A DNA stretch of 21,022 bases from a virus (IMGVR_UViG_3300037502_002459:1-21022); one strand, 5' to 3'. Positions 7,286 through 15,345 are shown, counted from the first letter of the stretch. The notes: generated from the sequence alone by a model not told the origin. Translations and numbers: made by a program.

Positions 7286-7734
7286 AAATATTTCAGTCCT
7301 GGGTGCGTTTTGGTGGTGTATAACCGACGCATAAATCGGCGGTTGGTTAAGTCTTTCCATGTGTTGGTCAGGGTGACCGTCATGGTGGTAATTTTTGCTG
7401 AGGTCATGGTGAGACGAATGCGTTTATTGCGCGGCTGGCTTAAATCGTCGGTGTCGTATTCTCGATAGATACTCACGACAGGAACCACCGGCTCATGACG
7501 TTTAGCTGTTTCAATCGCCTTGGCCAACGTGAGGTCGGTGTTAGGCGCGGCCACGGTCAGCGCCTCTTGCCCTTTGGTGGCTTTGTCGGGTAACTGAAAA
7601 GCAAACTGGCCAGCGGTAAACAAAACCATCTCGCCAGACTCAATTCCGGCATAGAGATCAATTCCGTCCTTTACATAACGCAACACCCCACCAGGTAAGG
7701 TGGGGTGCTGATATTCAATGGTTGATACAATCAC
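7282..7734 (-). CDS. DUF1833-family phage tail protein
   Basis: This 150-residue protein has the DUF1833 layout: an early LRYVKDGIDLYAGIESGEMVLFTA segment (residues 18-42), a middle with Y-REYDTDD followed by a basic stretch, and a C-terminal WKDLTNRRFMRRLYTTKTHPGL block that corresponds to the family's NRRFP-R-Y----FPGL ending. The molecular role is not established; it is found between the tape measure region and NlpC/P60 genes in phage tail-tip operons. The start is GTG 7734 with GAGG four bases upstream, nine bases past the previous stop. A strong hairpin lies about 30 bases into the gene. Confidence 0.8.
   Translation of the reverse strand: MIVSTIEYQHPTLPGGVLRYVKDGIDLYAGIESGEMVLFTAGQFAFQLPDKATKGQEALTVAAPNTDLTLAKAIETAKRHEPVVPVVSIYREYDTDDLSQPRNKRIRLTMTSAKITTMTVTLTNTWKDLTNRRFMRRLYTTKTHPGLKYL
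7684..7707 (-). other. strong RNA hairpin inside the start of the DUF1833 gene
   Basis: CACCCCACC (7684-7692) pairs perfectly with GGTGGGGTG (7699-7707) around a six-base loop, about 27-50 bases after the GTG start. On the transcribed strand it has no T run, so it is not a terminator. It codes for part of QHPTLPGG, so the pairing may be a by-product of the protein sequence or may slow ribosomes early in the gene. Confidence 0.5.
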
Positions 7735-7743
7735 AGGGCCTCA

Positions 7744-8295
7744 CTATGGCATTTTGAACACAGCTGACTCGGCGGCTAATGCGGCTTTCTCGATGCCTGA
7801 CAAGGTATCTTTTGACAGTACGCGAGCGGTGTATCGCTCCAGTTTTAACGCTCGGAAGGTTTGCACTTTGGCTTTGAGTTCCCACTTAGAACCAAAGCCT
7901 TTGAGACCTTCTTTAAGAACGAATGGCGAATCTTCACCTGGTGTGGCCGTGAACTGGCACTTATGAACTTCCAGATCGTAATCACCTGTTCGCAGCGGCA
8001 AATAGAACCATTCAACACCTGCTTCTATCTCATTAAACACCCAACTTTCGAACACCTCTTTTTGCTCTCCGGTAAAGCGAAAGGTAAAGGTGAATTCAGC
8101 TGGGGCAATACGAGAACGGCGGCGCATGGTGGCTAAACCCAAATCCATTTTGGAACGGATAACTGTTTTACCATGTTGGTATTGGTACCCCTTTCGAGTT
8201 GGCAACGGCAAAAGTCCGTTACCAAAGTACTTGCAGGGATAGAGAACAATGTTAGGGTTCAATGACGCTAACACTTCTGGTTTTACTGTTAGCAT
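7744..8295 (-). CDS. phage distal tail protein, unnamed family
   Basis: This 183-residue protein follows the tape measure gene with a TAATG overlap, in the place of lambda gpM. The central part (GLATMRRRSRIAPAEFTFTF, then FESWVFNEIEAGVEWFYLPL) is a pattern I associate with tail-tip proteins that contain an RR-R segment, a W-F-LPL segment and a final beta-rich domain (WELKAKVQTF). The C-terminal 45 residues are extra and helical. It probably joins the tail tube end to the tip hub. I recognise no lambda M or L homology, so the exact role is open. Confidence 0.7.
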   Translation of the reverse strand: MLTVKPEVLASLNPNIVLYPCKYFGNGLLPLPTRKGYQYQHGKTVIRSKMDLGLATMRRRSRIAPAEFTFTFRFTGEQKEVFESWVFNEIEAGVEWFYLPLRTGDYDLEVHKCQFTATPGEDSPFVLKEGLKGFGSKWELKAKVQTFRALKLERYTARVLSKDTLSGIEKAALAAESAVFKMP

Positions 8296-10706
8296 TATTT
8301 GAACCCTCCGGGCTTAACGCCAAGCGTTTGAGAAATGTAGCCGTAGTATTGACCACCACTTTGCGCGTCTTTCATCATGATTCGGATGACTTTAGCTTCA
8401 TCGTCAATCTCCGCACTAGTCCCTGGTTCTGCTTCATGGATATGAATCACCCAAGGCTGAGCACTTGCCACTCCCCCGTTCGCAGCCATACGGTTTTGGT
8501 TAGGCATGCTTGGATCATTGAGCGCGAATCTCTGACTCTGCATCGCCATGATGGCGCTATACATCTGGTCGATTTGATTCGCTGACTGGTTGGTGTAGAC
8601 ACGCTCACCTGCTTTTAGCGTCCAATCAGATTCCGTTCGGCCACCAAGCATTGGCACTTCGGAGATACCGTTGTGCGCCATGTTCCCCATTTGCGTAGAT
8701 TTAATCGTATTAACAATACTCGCGGTGCTCGCAATCACAGAACCCATAGCCGGAATGTTTGATGGAAAAGGTAAAGAAGCAGCGTTGGCTATCCCTTGTT
8801 GGATTTTGATAATTGACTCTGCAACTGCAAAAGCTTTAGAAGCGGCAAACATGCCCCGATACAATCCAGATTGCTTACCAGAAAATCCTTTAACAAGACC
8901 CGCCATATTTCCGAAGAGATCAGAGTAATTGCTAAGCTCTACAATTTGTTTTGCACGTCTAGATTTTGCAGCATCCTCTTCAATTTTGTTCAAATTCCGT
9001 TGATGCTGTTCCCAAGTCGCTTCTCGAGTAGCAAAATACTGATTCTCTAGTTCTTGTTCCAGAGCCTTGTTACCTGCCGCTTTTTCCATTGTGGCGGCAA
9101 ACTGCTCATCCAAAAGCTTCTGACGGTTAACATATGCTAGAGCTTCTTCAGTTGCTGCTGTTTCTTCACCAGCAGCATTCAAAGCCAAACGTTGCTGCCA
9201 TCCACTGACAACTTGGTTTATTTCGTTTTCTACACGTTCTTGATGCTTAGCTTTCTCGTTTTCGTAATGTGCATTTTCGCGAGTTGTATATTCCGCTTTG
9301 ATCGCTTCTAAGCTATCAAAACCACGCCTTTCGATTTCTTGCTCTGAGAGTTTGAGGTTTTCGATGTCTGTTACGCGCTGCTCATGTGCCAACAAGAGTT
9401 TTTCACGCTCATCTGCGTATTGCATATCGAGCGATGCAAGGCGAGAAGCTCCAGAGGCTTGTTGATTGGCGACGGCATTAGGGTCTTCTGGTATGATTCT
9501 ATCGGACGTATCGTCCTCAGTTTTTAGTCCAGGTTGCGGCTTGTCGTAGTTCATTCCAACGCGCATGATGTTATAACGCTTTTGCTGACGCGCTATCTCT
9601 GCATCGAGATCATCAATTTGCTTTGTTAACCGACCGAAATCGGAATTGAGATTAAACAGCTCGTTCTCACTACGACCAAATGGATTTAAAGGCAGTAAGC
9701 TGTCAGCATCGATACCTTCGTACTCTTTAAAGGTAGTGTTTACCTCTTTTAGCTCGGCACTAAGTTGTTTTCTCTCGGACTGTAATTCGGAAATCTTTTT
9801 ACTGAGGCCATCTACCGTTCTTGGTGTATCTGACCAACTGTCAAACAGTGTTCCCCAATAGTTTATTGAGTAAGCTAACTTATCGCTGAACCAATCAATC
9901 TGATCGCTTGCGCCCAGTACCGCATTAGCGAAAGAGCGTTGAATCTTAAGACCAACGTCTGTGAGCTTTTGGTCCATCTCTTTGAATTTCTCAATGTCGT
10001 ATTCCGACATCGAGACGTTCAAATCGTCGTACTTTTTGGTCAACTCGTAGAGCTTTCTGCCTTGGTTATCCAACAGTGGCATTAATGCCGAAGCATCGTT
10101 CGCTATGCTCTCCAGATAGAATATCTGGCTCTTCATAGGAACGTTGGCTTCGTCCATTGCCGCTTTTACCGCGACTAACGCTTCAGGACCAGAGAGCTTC
10201 TGCAGTTGATCAATGGTAAGGCCGACAGTAGGAGCAATGTTCGTCATGAAGTCGGCAAATTCACCGCCTTCATTTTCAGCAAAGTCACCGAGTTTGTCGT
10301 TCACATCCTTGAGAATATCAGCCATGCTTTCGCCGCTAATATTGTATTGCTCAGAGGCGTAAGCCAAGGCTTGTATTTGCTGGACCGATACCTGAGCAAC
10401 GGTGGCCATCTTCTCAACTTCACGCGCTTGCTGTGCCTGCTGTGTGATGAGATAAGCGGTGGCACCTGTGACGGCACCAATACCAGCAGACACGTAACCG
10501 GCTGCATCCAGTACGCCGCGCCCTGCACTTTTAGCGCGGTCTGCCGTTTGTTCTAGTGAACGTCCTAACGATAGGTTTGAATCATTGGCCGCTTTGGCTT
10601 CTGTGGTGTAGCCGCGCAGCATCTTTTTGGCGTAATCCACATCCTTCTGAAACTTGGCGGTTTCAGTATTGAAGCGAATATTAAAATCAGCTATCGGGGC
10701 ACTCAA
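8295..10706 (-). CDS. tape measure protein (lambda gpH position)
   Basis: This 803-residue protein sets tail length and is packed inside the tail tube before ejection. It is largely helical, with a hydrophobic segment near residues 70-90 (GYVSAGIGAVTGATAYLI), long charged coiled coils (about 300-600), a second hydrophobic region near 625-690 and a C-terminal end with LKAGERVYTNQSANQ, similar to other tape measure C-termini. At about 1.5 angstroms per residue the tail would be near 120 nm (inference from known phages). The start is TTG 10706: AGGAGGAG stands six bases before it, and it overlaps the end of the T gene by 20 bases. It directly follows the frameshifted G-T pair, the standard position for a tape measure gene. 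Confidence 0.9.
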   Translation of the reverse strand: MSAPIADFNIRFNTETAKFQKDVDYAKKMLRGYTTEAKAANDSNLSLGRSLEQTADRAKSAGRGVLDAAGYVSAGIGAVTGATAYLITQQAQQAREVEKMATVAQVSVQQIQALAYASEQYNISGESMADILKDVNDKLGDFAENEGGEFADFMTNIAPTVGLTIDQLQKLSGPEALVAVKAAMDEANVPMKSQIFYLESIANDASALMPLLDNQGRKLYELTKKYDDLNVSMSEYDIEKFKEMDQKLTDVGLKIQRSFANAVLGASDQIDWFSDKLAYSINYWGTLFDSWSDTPRTVDGLSKKISELQSERKQLSAELKEVNTTFKEYEGIDADSLLPLNPFGRSENELFNLNSDFGRLTKQIDDLDAEIARQQKRYNIMRVGMNYDKPQPGLKTEDDTSDRIIPEDPNAVANQQASGASRLASLDMQYADEREKLLLAHEQRVTDIENLKLSEQEIERRGFDSLEAIKAEYTTRENAHYENEKAKHQERVENEINQVVSGWQQRLALNAAGEETAATEEALAYVNRQKLLDEQFAATMEKAAGNKALEQELENQYFATREATWEQHQRNLNKIEEDAAKSRRAKQIVELSNYSDLFGNMAGLVKGFSGKQSGLYRGMFAASKAFAVAESIIKIQQGIANAASLPFPSNIPAMGSVIASTASIVNTIKSTQMGNMAHNGISEVPMLGGRTESDWTLKAGERVYTNQSANQIDQMYSAIMAMQSQRFALNDPSMPNQNRMAANGGVASAQPWVIHIHEAEPGTSAEIDDEAKVIRIMMKDAQSGGQYYGYISQTLGVKPGGFK

Positions 10707-11028
10707 GGCGAACTCCTCCTGCCGATTCGCTTAACGCCATCAGCTCTTCGTCGGTGTATTGTTTTGATTCTTCGGGTGGTTCTGAGGTCGGAATGAAGTC
10801 TTGGTAGCTCTTGTAAATACTCTCGTCTTTACAGCCTGCAGCCATGGCCGTAACATTCCAGTTTGATGAACAGGTCACAGCAAAGCGCCAATTATCCATC
10901 TGGTGCTTAAAGCCATGCTTAGAGAAATATTCACGCCACTCCACGACGGCTTGACCACTAATGGAAGCTAGCAGGGTTCGCCAACAGACCTGCCCGAACT
11001 CTCGGGCAAGGTCCATGGCAAATTCCAT
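10687..11028 (-). CDS. T: tail assembly chaperone gpT domain, made as G-T frameshift product
   Basis: The frame codes for 113 residues from ATG 11028, but it is open upstream to the slippery site at 11046, adding SLIRAE. The joined sequence SLIRAEMEFAMDLAREFG and the end SAGGVR match the Phage minor tail protein T family, which in lambda exists only as a G-T fusion made by -1 frameshifting. The expected fusion is 271 residues (152 from G, 119 from this frame). gpG-T recruits tail tube subunits to the tape measure and is absent from the finished tail. No Shine-Dalgarno of note precedes ATG 11028, in keeping with expression by frameshift. Confidence 0.85.
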   Translation of the reverse strand: MEFAMDLAREFGQVCWRTLLASISGQAVVEWREYFSKHGFKHQMDNWRFAVTCSSNWNVTAMAAGCKDESIYKSYQDFIPTSEPPEESKQYTDEELMALSESAGGVRLECPDS

Positions 11029-11039
11029 CTCAGCCCGAA

Positions 11040-11501
11040 TTAGACTTTTGGGTCCACAGGCTCCTGAGTGGTGGTTTCTTCACTGCTTTCAGTGGTAGAG
11101 GTTTCTTCAGTAGAAGTGTTGTCTTCCGCTAAAGGAATACCTGAGAATGCCGCGATGTCTTTATAGAGTTCAGCGATTTTCTCTGGCGTCATGATAGACA
11201 TAATTTCATTGTGTCTATCATCGATGTTGTGTACTTCGTTACGGTACCCATAAGCCACTAAACGAGCTTGAGCAATAAAATTAAGCCGCTGCCACTTTTG
11301 AGCGTATTTACCCAAAGCAATTAGGTACTTTTCTTGCTCTTCTTCGCTCGCATCCTCAGCAGGCTTAATTGGACGTTCTGGCTCTGGCAAGTCAGAGCAG
11401 TAGTCCATGTAATTGTAACGATCAAGGCCAGAAAGCTGAGTGATTACAACGTCAACGCCATTAACTTGAATGGTCTTAGACTCTAAAAAACTGGTACTCA
11501 T
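11040..11501 (-). CDS. G: tail assembly chaperone gpG
   Basis: This 153-residue protein fits lambda minor tail protein G by family features and place between the tail tube gene and the tape measure gene. Its first 120 residues are the folded part (LSGLDRYNYMDYCSDLPEP, then a helical stretch with RLVAYGYRNEVHN), followed by a low-complexity acidic tail rich in Thr, Glu and Ser. It binds the tape measure during tail assembly; a minor share is extended into T by frameshifting near its last codons. ATG 11501 has GGAG upstream, two bases past the tail tube stop. Confidence 0.85.
   Translation of the reverse strand: MSTSFLESKTIQVNGVDVVITQLSGLDRYNYMDYCSDLPEPERPIKPAEDASEEEQEKYLIALGKYAQKWQRLNFIAQARLVAYGYRNEVHNIDDRHNEIMSIMTPEKIAELYKDIAAFSGIPLAEDNTSTEETSTTESSEETTTQEPVDPKV
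11046..11052 (-). promoter_or_regulatory. probable -1 programmed frameshift site C CCA AAA
   Basis: The heptamer CCCAAAA lies in the G frame as GAC CCA AAA GTC TAA, which is the X XXY YYZ layout for simultaneous -1 slippage. After slippage the next codons AGT CTA ATT CGG GCT GAG ATG run without a stop into the T frame. The lambda site is G GGA AAG; this one uses C and A. The G stop lies one codon downstream (11042-11040). Confidence 0.85.
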
Positions 11502-11503
11502 TA

Positions 11504-11998
11504 TTAAGCTCCTGCACCCGCTTGCTCAGCCAAAATCATTTCGGCTAATTTCGGCTTGCCAACATTTTTGATTTTAACGGTGCGAGTGATCTTCTCTTTA
11601 ATCGTCACCGCTTTACCCAGTGAGTTGATGTAGCCAGAGTAGGCATCGACTGTGCCATTAGGGAACTTGGTGCGGTACTCGGTAATCGTGCCGTTTTCGA
11701 CATCATCAACGAGTTGCTGCTGACCAGTTTCACCTGGCTTCCAAACCAAGGTCACATTGGTTTCACCCGCTGATTTTTGACCAGGTGATGTTTTCGCCCA
11801 ATCTGCATCAGGATCGTCCAGGTAATTGTCTTCTTCATCTTCGACGGTGATTTCACCCGGTTGAATTTCACGGATACCGCCTATCTTGTCCCATTTGGTG
11901 TCGTCAAGATAATCGGCTGAAGTCAGGAGTTCAGCCGTGTCTTTCAAACGCCAGAACGAGGTACCAGCGCCTTTGATTGGTAAAGTTGGGTCTGACAT
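11504..11998 (-). CDS. V: major tail tube protein (lambda gpV type)
   Basis: This 164-residue protein forms the stacked hexameric rings of the non-contractile tail. It opens with PIKGAGTSFWRL, typical of gpV-type tube proteins, has an acidic middle (DEEDNYLDDPDADW) and a beta-rich half with TLVWKPGETGQQQL and FPNGTVDAYSGYINSLGKAV. It corresponds to the N-terminal tube domain of lambda gpV (246 aa) and lacks the extra C-terminal Ig-like domain of lambda. ATG 11998 has GAGG seven bases upstream, directly after the gpU stop. Confidence 0.9.
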   Translation of the reverse strand: MSDPTLPIKGAGTSFWRLKDTAELLTSADYLDDTKWDKIGGIREIQPGEITVEDEEDNYLDDPDADWAKTSPGQKSAGETNVTLVWKPGETGQQQLVDDVENGTITEYRTKFPNGTVDAYSGYINSLGKAVTIKEKITRTVKIKNVGKPKLAEMILAEQAGAGA

Positions 11999-12000
11999 GA

Positions 12001-12444
12001 TTAAACCTCTTCGGTGTATTCAATGTTAAATGCTAAATCCAGCGTTCCCCATGGCTGCTCTTCGTCTCGCGCATACTCAAACGAGTGACGATTACAAAGG
12101 TCAAGAAGTCCGTTGGCGGTGTAGTGTTTGGTGATGACCGAAAGAACCTTTTCGCCTAGTGCATCAAGCTCTTTATCGGTGTTGTTATCTGCAACCAGGT
12201 AGATTCTGATGGTCAGGATGGAGCGCCATGTAATCTCTTCGAAATCTTCATCAACGCTTTGGCCTTCAGAAACAGAGACAGAAACAGCGGGGATATCAGA
12301 TTCATCATTTTCAAATTCAGGGACGCTGATAAACGTTGGCTGGCCATTAAAAAAAGTGGCGACCATTGGGCCACCAGCTTCATCAACTAAGCCTGCTTTT
12401 AGATCAGAGCAGATTTGCTCTCTAATGATGTTGTTAATTTCCAC
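12001..12444 (-). CDS. U: tail terminator protein (lambda gpU type)
   Basis: This protein of about 147 residues matches the Phage minor tail U family, which caps the finished tail tube and joins it to the head. The features seen are the WRSILTIRIYLVADNNTDKELD segment followed by a helix and the final beta strand WGTLDLAFNIEYTEEV. The start is taken as GTG 12444, which has AGAGAGG six bases upstream; the frame is open to a TTG at 12450, but that lies directly against the Shine-Dalgarno. The gene overlaps the end of Z by a few codons. Confidence 0.85.
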   Translation of the reverse strand: MEINNIIREQICSDLKAGLVDEAGGPMVATFFNGQPTFISVPEFENDESDIPAVSVSVSEGQSVDEDFEEITWRSILTIRIYLVADNNTDKELDALGEKVLSVITKHYTANGLLDLCNRHSFEYARDEEQPWGTLDLAFNIEYTEEV

Positions 12445-13063
12445 GACCAACCTCTCTGCGTATAACTAATCGCACTTGCTGCTGCATCGCGCTGGCCAGT
12501 TCCTTTTTCATATCGGTTCTGATCAACTCGTCACTGTGCTTTTTGAATGCCTTAGTGATTTCGTTCACTATTGGCACTTTGCACACCTTGATTGGGTATC
12601 TCGCGTCCGAGGTTCGCTGCATGATGTGCCAGCGACCATTCTTCAACTTCTGCAAGAAGGCGTTATCAAAGCGATGCCTACCCACGACGATGGCTGTGTT
12701 TCCCGCTATCTCTCGCTTTTGGTAGCGACCATTACGGCCTCGGTTGACTCGACTGATTTGAAGTTGCCCTCGTTTGCGCCGAATTTGGGTTCTAGCCGTG
12801 TCGATAGAGATTGCAGGCACATCAAACCTACGCACTCTGACATAAGCCACGGGCATTTTTCCGGTGGCTTTTTTGACCGACGCACGAGGGCGAATGACTT
12901 TCTGCTTGATTCGAACGGCTTTCGCGGTGTCTTTTACTGACCGAGAGACAGCACGAGTCGCAACACGGTTAATAGCCATGGCACTGGCTTTGGGGACGGC
13001 ACTGGTTTGTAGCGCAGAAAGGTTCTTAACTGCCTGCGCTAACTCCCGATCAAGATTACTCAT
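12434..13063 (-). CDS. Z: minor tail protein Z (tail-to-head joining)
   Basis: This is a very basic 209-residue protein (net positive, with RKRGQLQ and GRNGRYQKRE stretches). It follows the lambda gpZ family closely: SAVPKASAMAINRVATRAVS near the N-terminus and LKNGRWHIMQR--DARYPIKVCKVP in the C-terminal half, then FKK helices. gpZ works late in tail completion and is needed for tails to join heads and deliver DNA. It starts with an ATGA overlap on the FII-type gene. Confidence 0.92.
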   Translation of the reverse strand: MSNLDRELAQAVKNLSALQTSAVPKASAMAINRVATRAVSRSVKDTAKAVRIKQKVIRPRASVKKATGKMPVAYVRVRRFDVPAISIDTARTQIRRKRGQLQISRVNRGRNGRYQKREIAGNTAIVVGRHRFDNAFLQKLKNGRWHIMQRTSDARYPIKVCKVPIVNEITKAFKKHSDELIRTDMKKELASAMQQQVRLVIRREVGRGN

Positions 13064-13350
13064 AGAATCACCACAATATTTCCGTCTTCTGGATAGGGGC
13101 CGCTAGTGACAGTGAGCGATCTACCCGAGGAAACGAACTCGATAGGTGTTCCCTTCTTCGGTCTGACATTACCGGCTTTCTTAAATGTCAGCTTGCGAAC
13201 GATGCCTGCCATAGCGTCAAACTGGTTTAGGGATTCGTCATAAATGGCTTTGATAGGTTCTCCACCATTGACTTTCACCCAGACACCAAACGCTTCAGAA
13301 ACCGTGTTATCCACCTCTTCCATTAACTGGTCGAATTCGTTATCAAACAT
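13060..13350 (-). CDS. FII: head-tail connector, lambda gpFII type
   Basis: This 96-residue protein begins MFDNEFDQLMEEVDNTVSEAFG, like the N-terminal helix of gpFII, followed by a small beta-barrel with IKAIYDE, RKLTFKK and GTPIEFVSSGRSLTV. It forms the ring on the connector to which the tail attaches. It is slightly shorter than lambda FII (117 aa). ATG 13350 has AAGG six bases upstream. Place between FI and Z agrees. Confidence 0.82.
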   Translation of the reverse strand: MFDNEFDQLMEEVDNTVSEAFGVWVKVNGGEPIKAIYDESLNQFDAMAGIVRKLTFKKAGNVRPKKGTPIEFVSSGRSLTVTSGPYPEDGNIVVIL

Positions 13351-13358
13351 AAATGGCC

Positions 13359-13850
13359 TTACATCGTGGCGATGAAGTGAGCCAGACCGGAGTCAACCGC
13401 TTCCATCGCGGTTTCTTCATCTAAAAACGGTTTCTCGCCTTTTTTGAGAAGTACGGTCTTGTTGCCTTGCACACACTGAAACGGCTTGTGAACAAACACT
13501 TGTACATTGCCTTTTTCATCCGAGATAACTTCTGGCGGCTCACCATCTTCTAGGACAGTGGCACCGTCCGGTAGCTCGATAGCGGCACCGACAAGCACTT
13601 CCGATTTTTCGGCAGTTTGAATCGAGGCTTCTTCGATTTGATCACCGGCTGTATTGTCAGTGTCATTTCCTTGCGTTTGCGACAGTTCTTCATCTTCAGA
13701 TTCATCCCCACCAGGAAGCTTGGCTTCGAGTTCATCAATGATGTTGTTTAACTGAGCTTCGGTGGTTTTACTGGTGTACTGCGGCTCAGTGATGCCCAGC
13801 TCTTTACATAGGTCATCAATTTGCTTTTGCAGGTTCTCTTTCTTGCTCAT
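13359..13850 (-). CDS. FI: DNA packaging accessory protein, lambda gpFI type
   Basis: This 163-residue acidic protein has an N-terminal helical hairpin (MSKKENLQKQIDDLCKELG), a disordered Glu/Asp/Gln-rich middle and a C-terminal beta domain ending FLDEETAMEAVDSGLAHFIA. That ending matches the Packaging_FI family in layout. In lambda, FI helps terminase dock on the prohead. The start is ATG 13850 with GGAG six bases upstream; the frame is open to TTG 13862, but that has no ribosome site. It follows a terminator hairpin after the capsid gene. Confidence 0.75.
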   Translation of the reverse strand: MSKKENLQKQIDDLCKELGITEPQYTSKTTEAQLNNIIDELEAKLPGGDESEDEELSQTQGNDTDNTAGDQIEEASIQTAEKSEVLVGAAIELPDGATVLEDGEPPEVISDEKGNVQVFVHKPFQCVQGNKTVLLKKGEKPFLDEETAMEAVDSGLAHFIATM

Positions 13851-13865
13851 GATTGGCTCCAAAGT

Positions 13866-13890
13866 AAAAATGGGTCCGTGGACCCATTTT
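13866..13890 (-). terminator. intrinsic terminator right after the capsid gene
   Basis: AAAATGGGTCC (13867-13877) pairs with GGACCCATTTT (13880-13890), leaving a CGTG-centred loop. On the minus strand the stem is followed by a run of five T. It lies in the 64-bp gap between the capsid stop (13915) and the FI start (13850). It would lower transcription of FI and the tail genes relative to decoration and capsid genes. Confidence 0.75.
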
Positions 13891-13914
13891 GCTTTTAGTT
13901 AGTGATGATCAGGA

Positions 13915-14952
13915 TTAACCGACTTTAACGACAACCACTTTGTTGACGTCAATAAGGTACATCGCAGGTGCTGCTTCGGTTTTGGTGTAGCGAATTTCTG
14001 GGTCACCATTTTCAGTCCAGTCTTTGACGTAACGCTCTGCTTCATCAAAACCTTCACGCTGAGCGGATAGATCTTGAATCTGACCATACAGACGCGCACC
14101 GCGCAGTTCGGTATGAGCCAGAATCAACGTAAAGTCGCGTTGGACTTTCTTAGTTGTGCCATCGCGGTCGATGTACTCTTCATCCACCACGATGATGGTG
14201 ACATCACCCAGGTTGCCTTTGACGCTGACCGTTTTACCTAGATCTTTTAGTGCCGTTTCAAGCTGAGAGTTGGAACCACGACGTGTTTCCAGCGCATCAT
14301 TGAACTTCTTGAACTTGCGCATCAACGCCCACGTTTTAGGGTCGGTAATGATGGCGTTAGTCAAACCTTCAGAAAGCGCCGACCACGCCTCAATGTCACC
14401 AACAATGTCGTAAGTGTCGAAGTCTTGATTCGCCCACTGAGCTGCCGAGAGAAGCGTGACCATGTTGTCCGCATTTCGGCCTGCATCAATTTCGTAAGGC
14501 GTTTCAATGTAAGGGCTGTCGATCACGGTTTTGCCGTCGTAGATCATCTCTGCACACATCAGTTCTTCACGGTCACGAACCGCTTGCTCTTCGATGTCCA
14601 GGTTTTGCATCACAATCGCGTTTTGACGTTCACCTGCAGACATCGCGCCTGTGATTGGCTCACCAGGGCGACGTTTTACGCTTTGGTTAGCGGTAACTGC
14701 ATGCTTGGACTTCACGTATGCAGGGTTGAAGCTTGAGGTTTTAAAACCTTGGTTGCGATCCACGGCTGCACCAATCATCGGTGAGCAGAAAGCAGCAATC
14801 TTGGTTTTATTCGGGATCATGTCTAAGTCGACTTTTTCCGTGGAGAACGTGTACATCTCACGGAAGAAGAAGCGCATGAAGAAGTTATCGCGGCGAATCC
14901 CTGCTTCTTGAATGGCGCCAAGCAGTTCGCGAGTGGTGTAATTATCAGACAT
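13915..14952 (-). CDS. E: major capsid protein (lambda gpE type)
   Basis: This 345-residue protein matches the Phage_cap_E family in length (lambda 341) and sequence: the N-terminal arm with TRELLGAIQEAG, the FSTEKVDLDMIPNKTKIAAFCSPM segment, KSKHAVTANQSVKRRPGEP, and the central DIVGDIEAWSALSEG domain. It forms the icosahedral shell (HK97 fold), with gpD bound on the outside after expansion. It sits directly behind the decoration gene. The Shine-Dalgarno is AGAAGAG six bases before ATG 14952. Confidence 0.95.
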   Translation of the reverse strand: MSDNYTTRELLGAIQEAGIRRDNFFMRFFFREMYTFSTEKVDLDMIPNKTKIAAFCSPMIGAAVDRNQGFKTSSFNPAYVKSKHAVTANQSVKRRPGEPITGAMSAGERQNAIVMQNLDIEEQAVRDREELMCAEMIYDGKTVIDSPYIETPYEIDAGRNADNMVTLLSAAQWANQDFDTYDIVGDIEAWSALSEGLTNAIITDPKTWALMRKFKKFNDALETRRGSNSQLETALKDLGKTVSVKGNLGDVTIIVVDEEYIDRDGTTKKVQRDFTLILAHTELRGARLYGQIQDLSAQREGFDEAERYVKDWTENGDPEIRYTKTEAAPAMYLIDVNKVVVVKVG

Positions 14953-14990
14953 AAGAAGCTCTTCTTACTGAATTCAAAGAAAACGACGAA

Positions 14991-15332
14991 TTAGTATTCG
15001 TCGTCTACGAAAATAGGACTGCCAAGGAAAGCAGCGCGTTTTTGCTTGTTGGTTGTCACGGTCTCAGGCCAGAGAACAAAACCAATGCGGAAGCCACCTT
15101 GCAGGTAAACCGTCGATTCTTGGTCGCTGCCTGTGTTGGTCACATCACGAGCCGAGATAGCGATAGCTTTACCTGCGGTACCGTCCCACGCCACCAATGT
15201 GGCAGCATCGGTTGCATCCGCCATTAGTGGGGTTCGGGCTGGAAAAGACACGCCTGTTTTGATGGTGGCTCGCGCCGTAACAGGTGCGCTAATCAATAGC
15301 TCATCTGGTGTGTATTCTGTTTGTTCAAACAT
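14991..15332 (-). CDS. D: head decoration protein (lambda gpD type)
   Basis: This 113-residue protein has the gpD layout: a flexible N-terminus, then VTARATIKTGVSFPARTPLM, a middle with LVAWDGTAGKAIAISARDV and a final YLQGGFRIGFVLWP segment. gpD trimers lock the expanded capsid against DNA pressure. Length is close to lambda gpD (110). AAGGAAA precedes ATG 15332. It stands between protease/scaffold and capsid genes, as in lambda. Confidence 0.92.
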   Translation of the reverse strand: MFEQTEYTPDELLISAPVTARATIKTGVSFPARTPLMADATDAATLVAWDGTAGKAIAISARDVTNTGSDQESTVYLQGGFRIGFVLWPETVTTNKQKRAAFLGSPIFVDDEY

Positions 15333-15345
15333 GCTGGTTTCCTTG

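Noticed and set aside
13851-13862. Upstream TTG start for the FI-type gene.
   Set aside because: The GGAG site lies between this TTG and ATG 13850, at the right distance for the ATG only.
13871-13883. TGGGTCCGTGGAC, repeated at about 15630-15642.
   Set aside because: One copy is part of the capsid terminator stem and the other lies in protease coding sequence; two copies of 13 bases without a shared context do not support a functional repeat.
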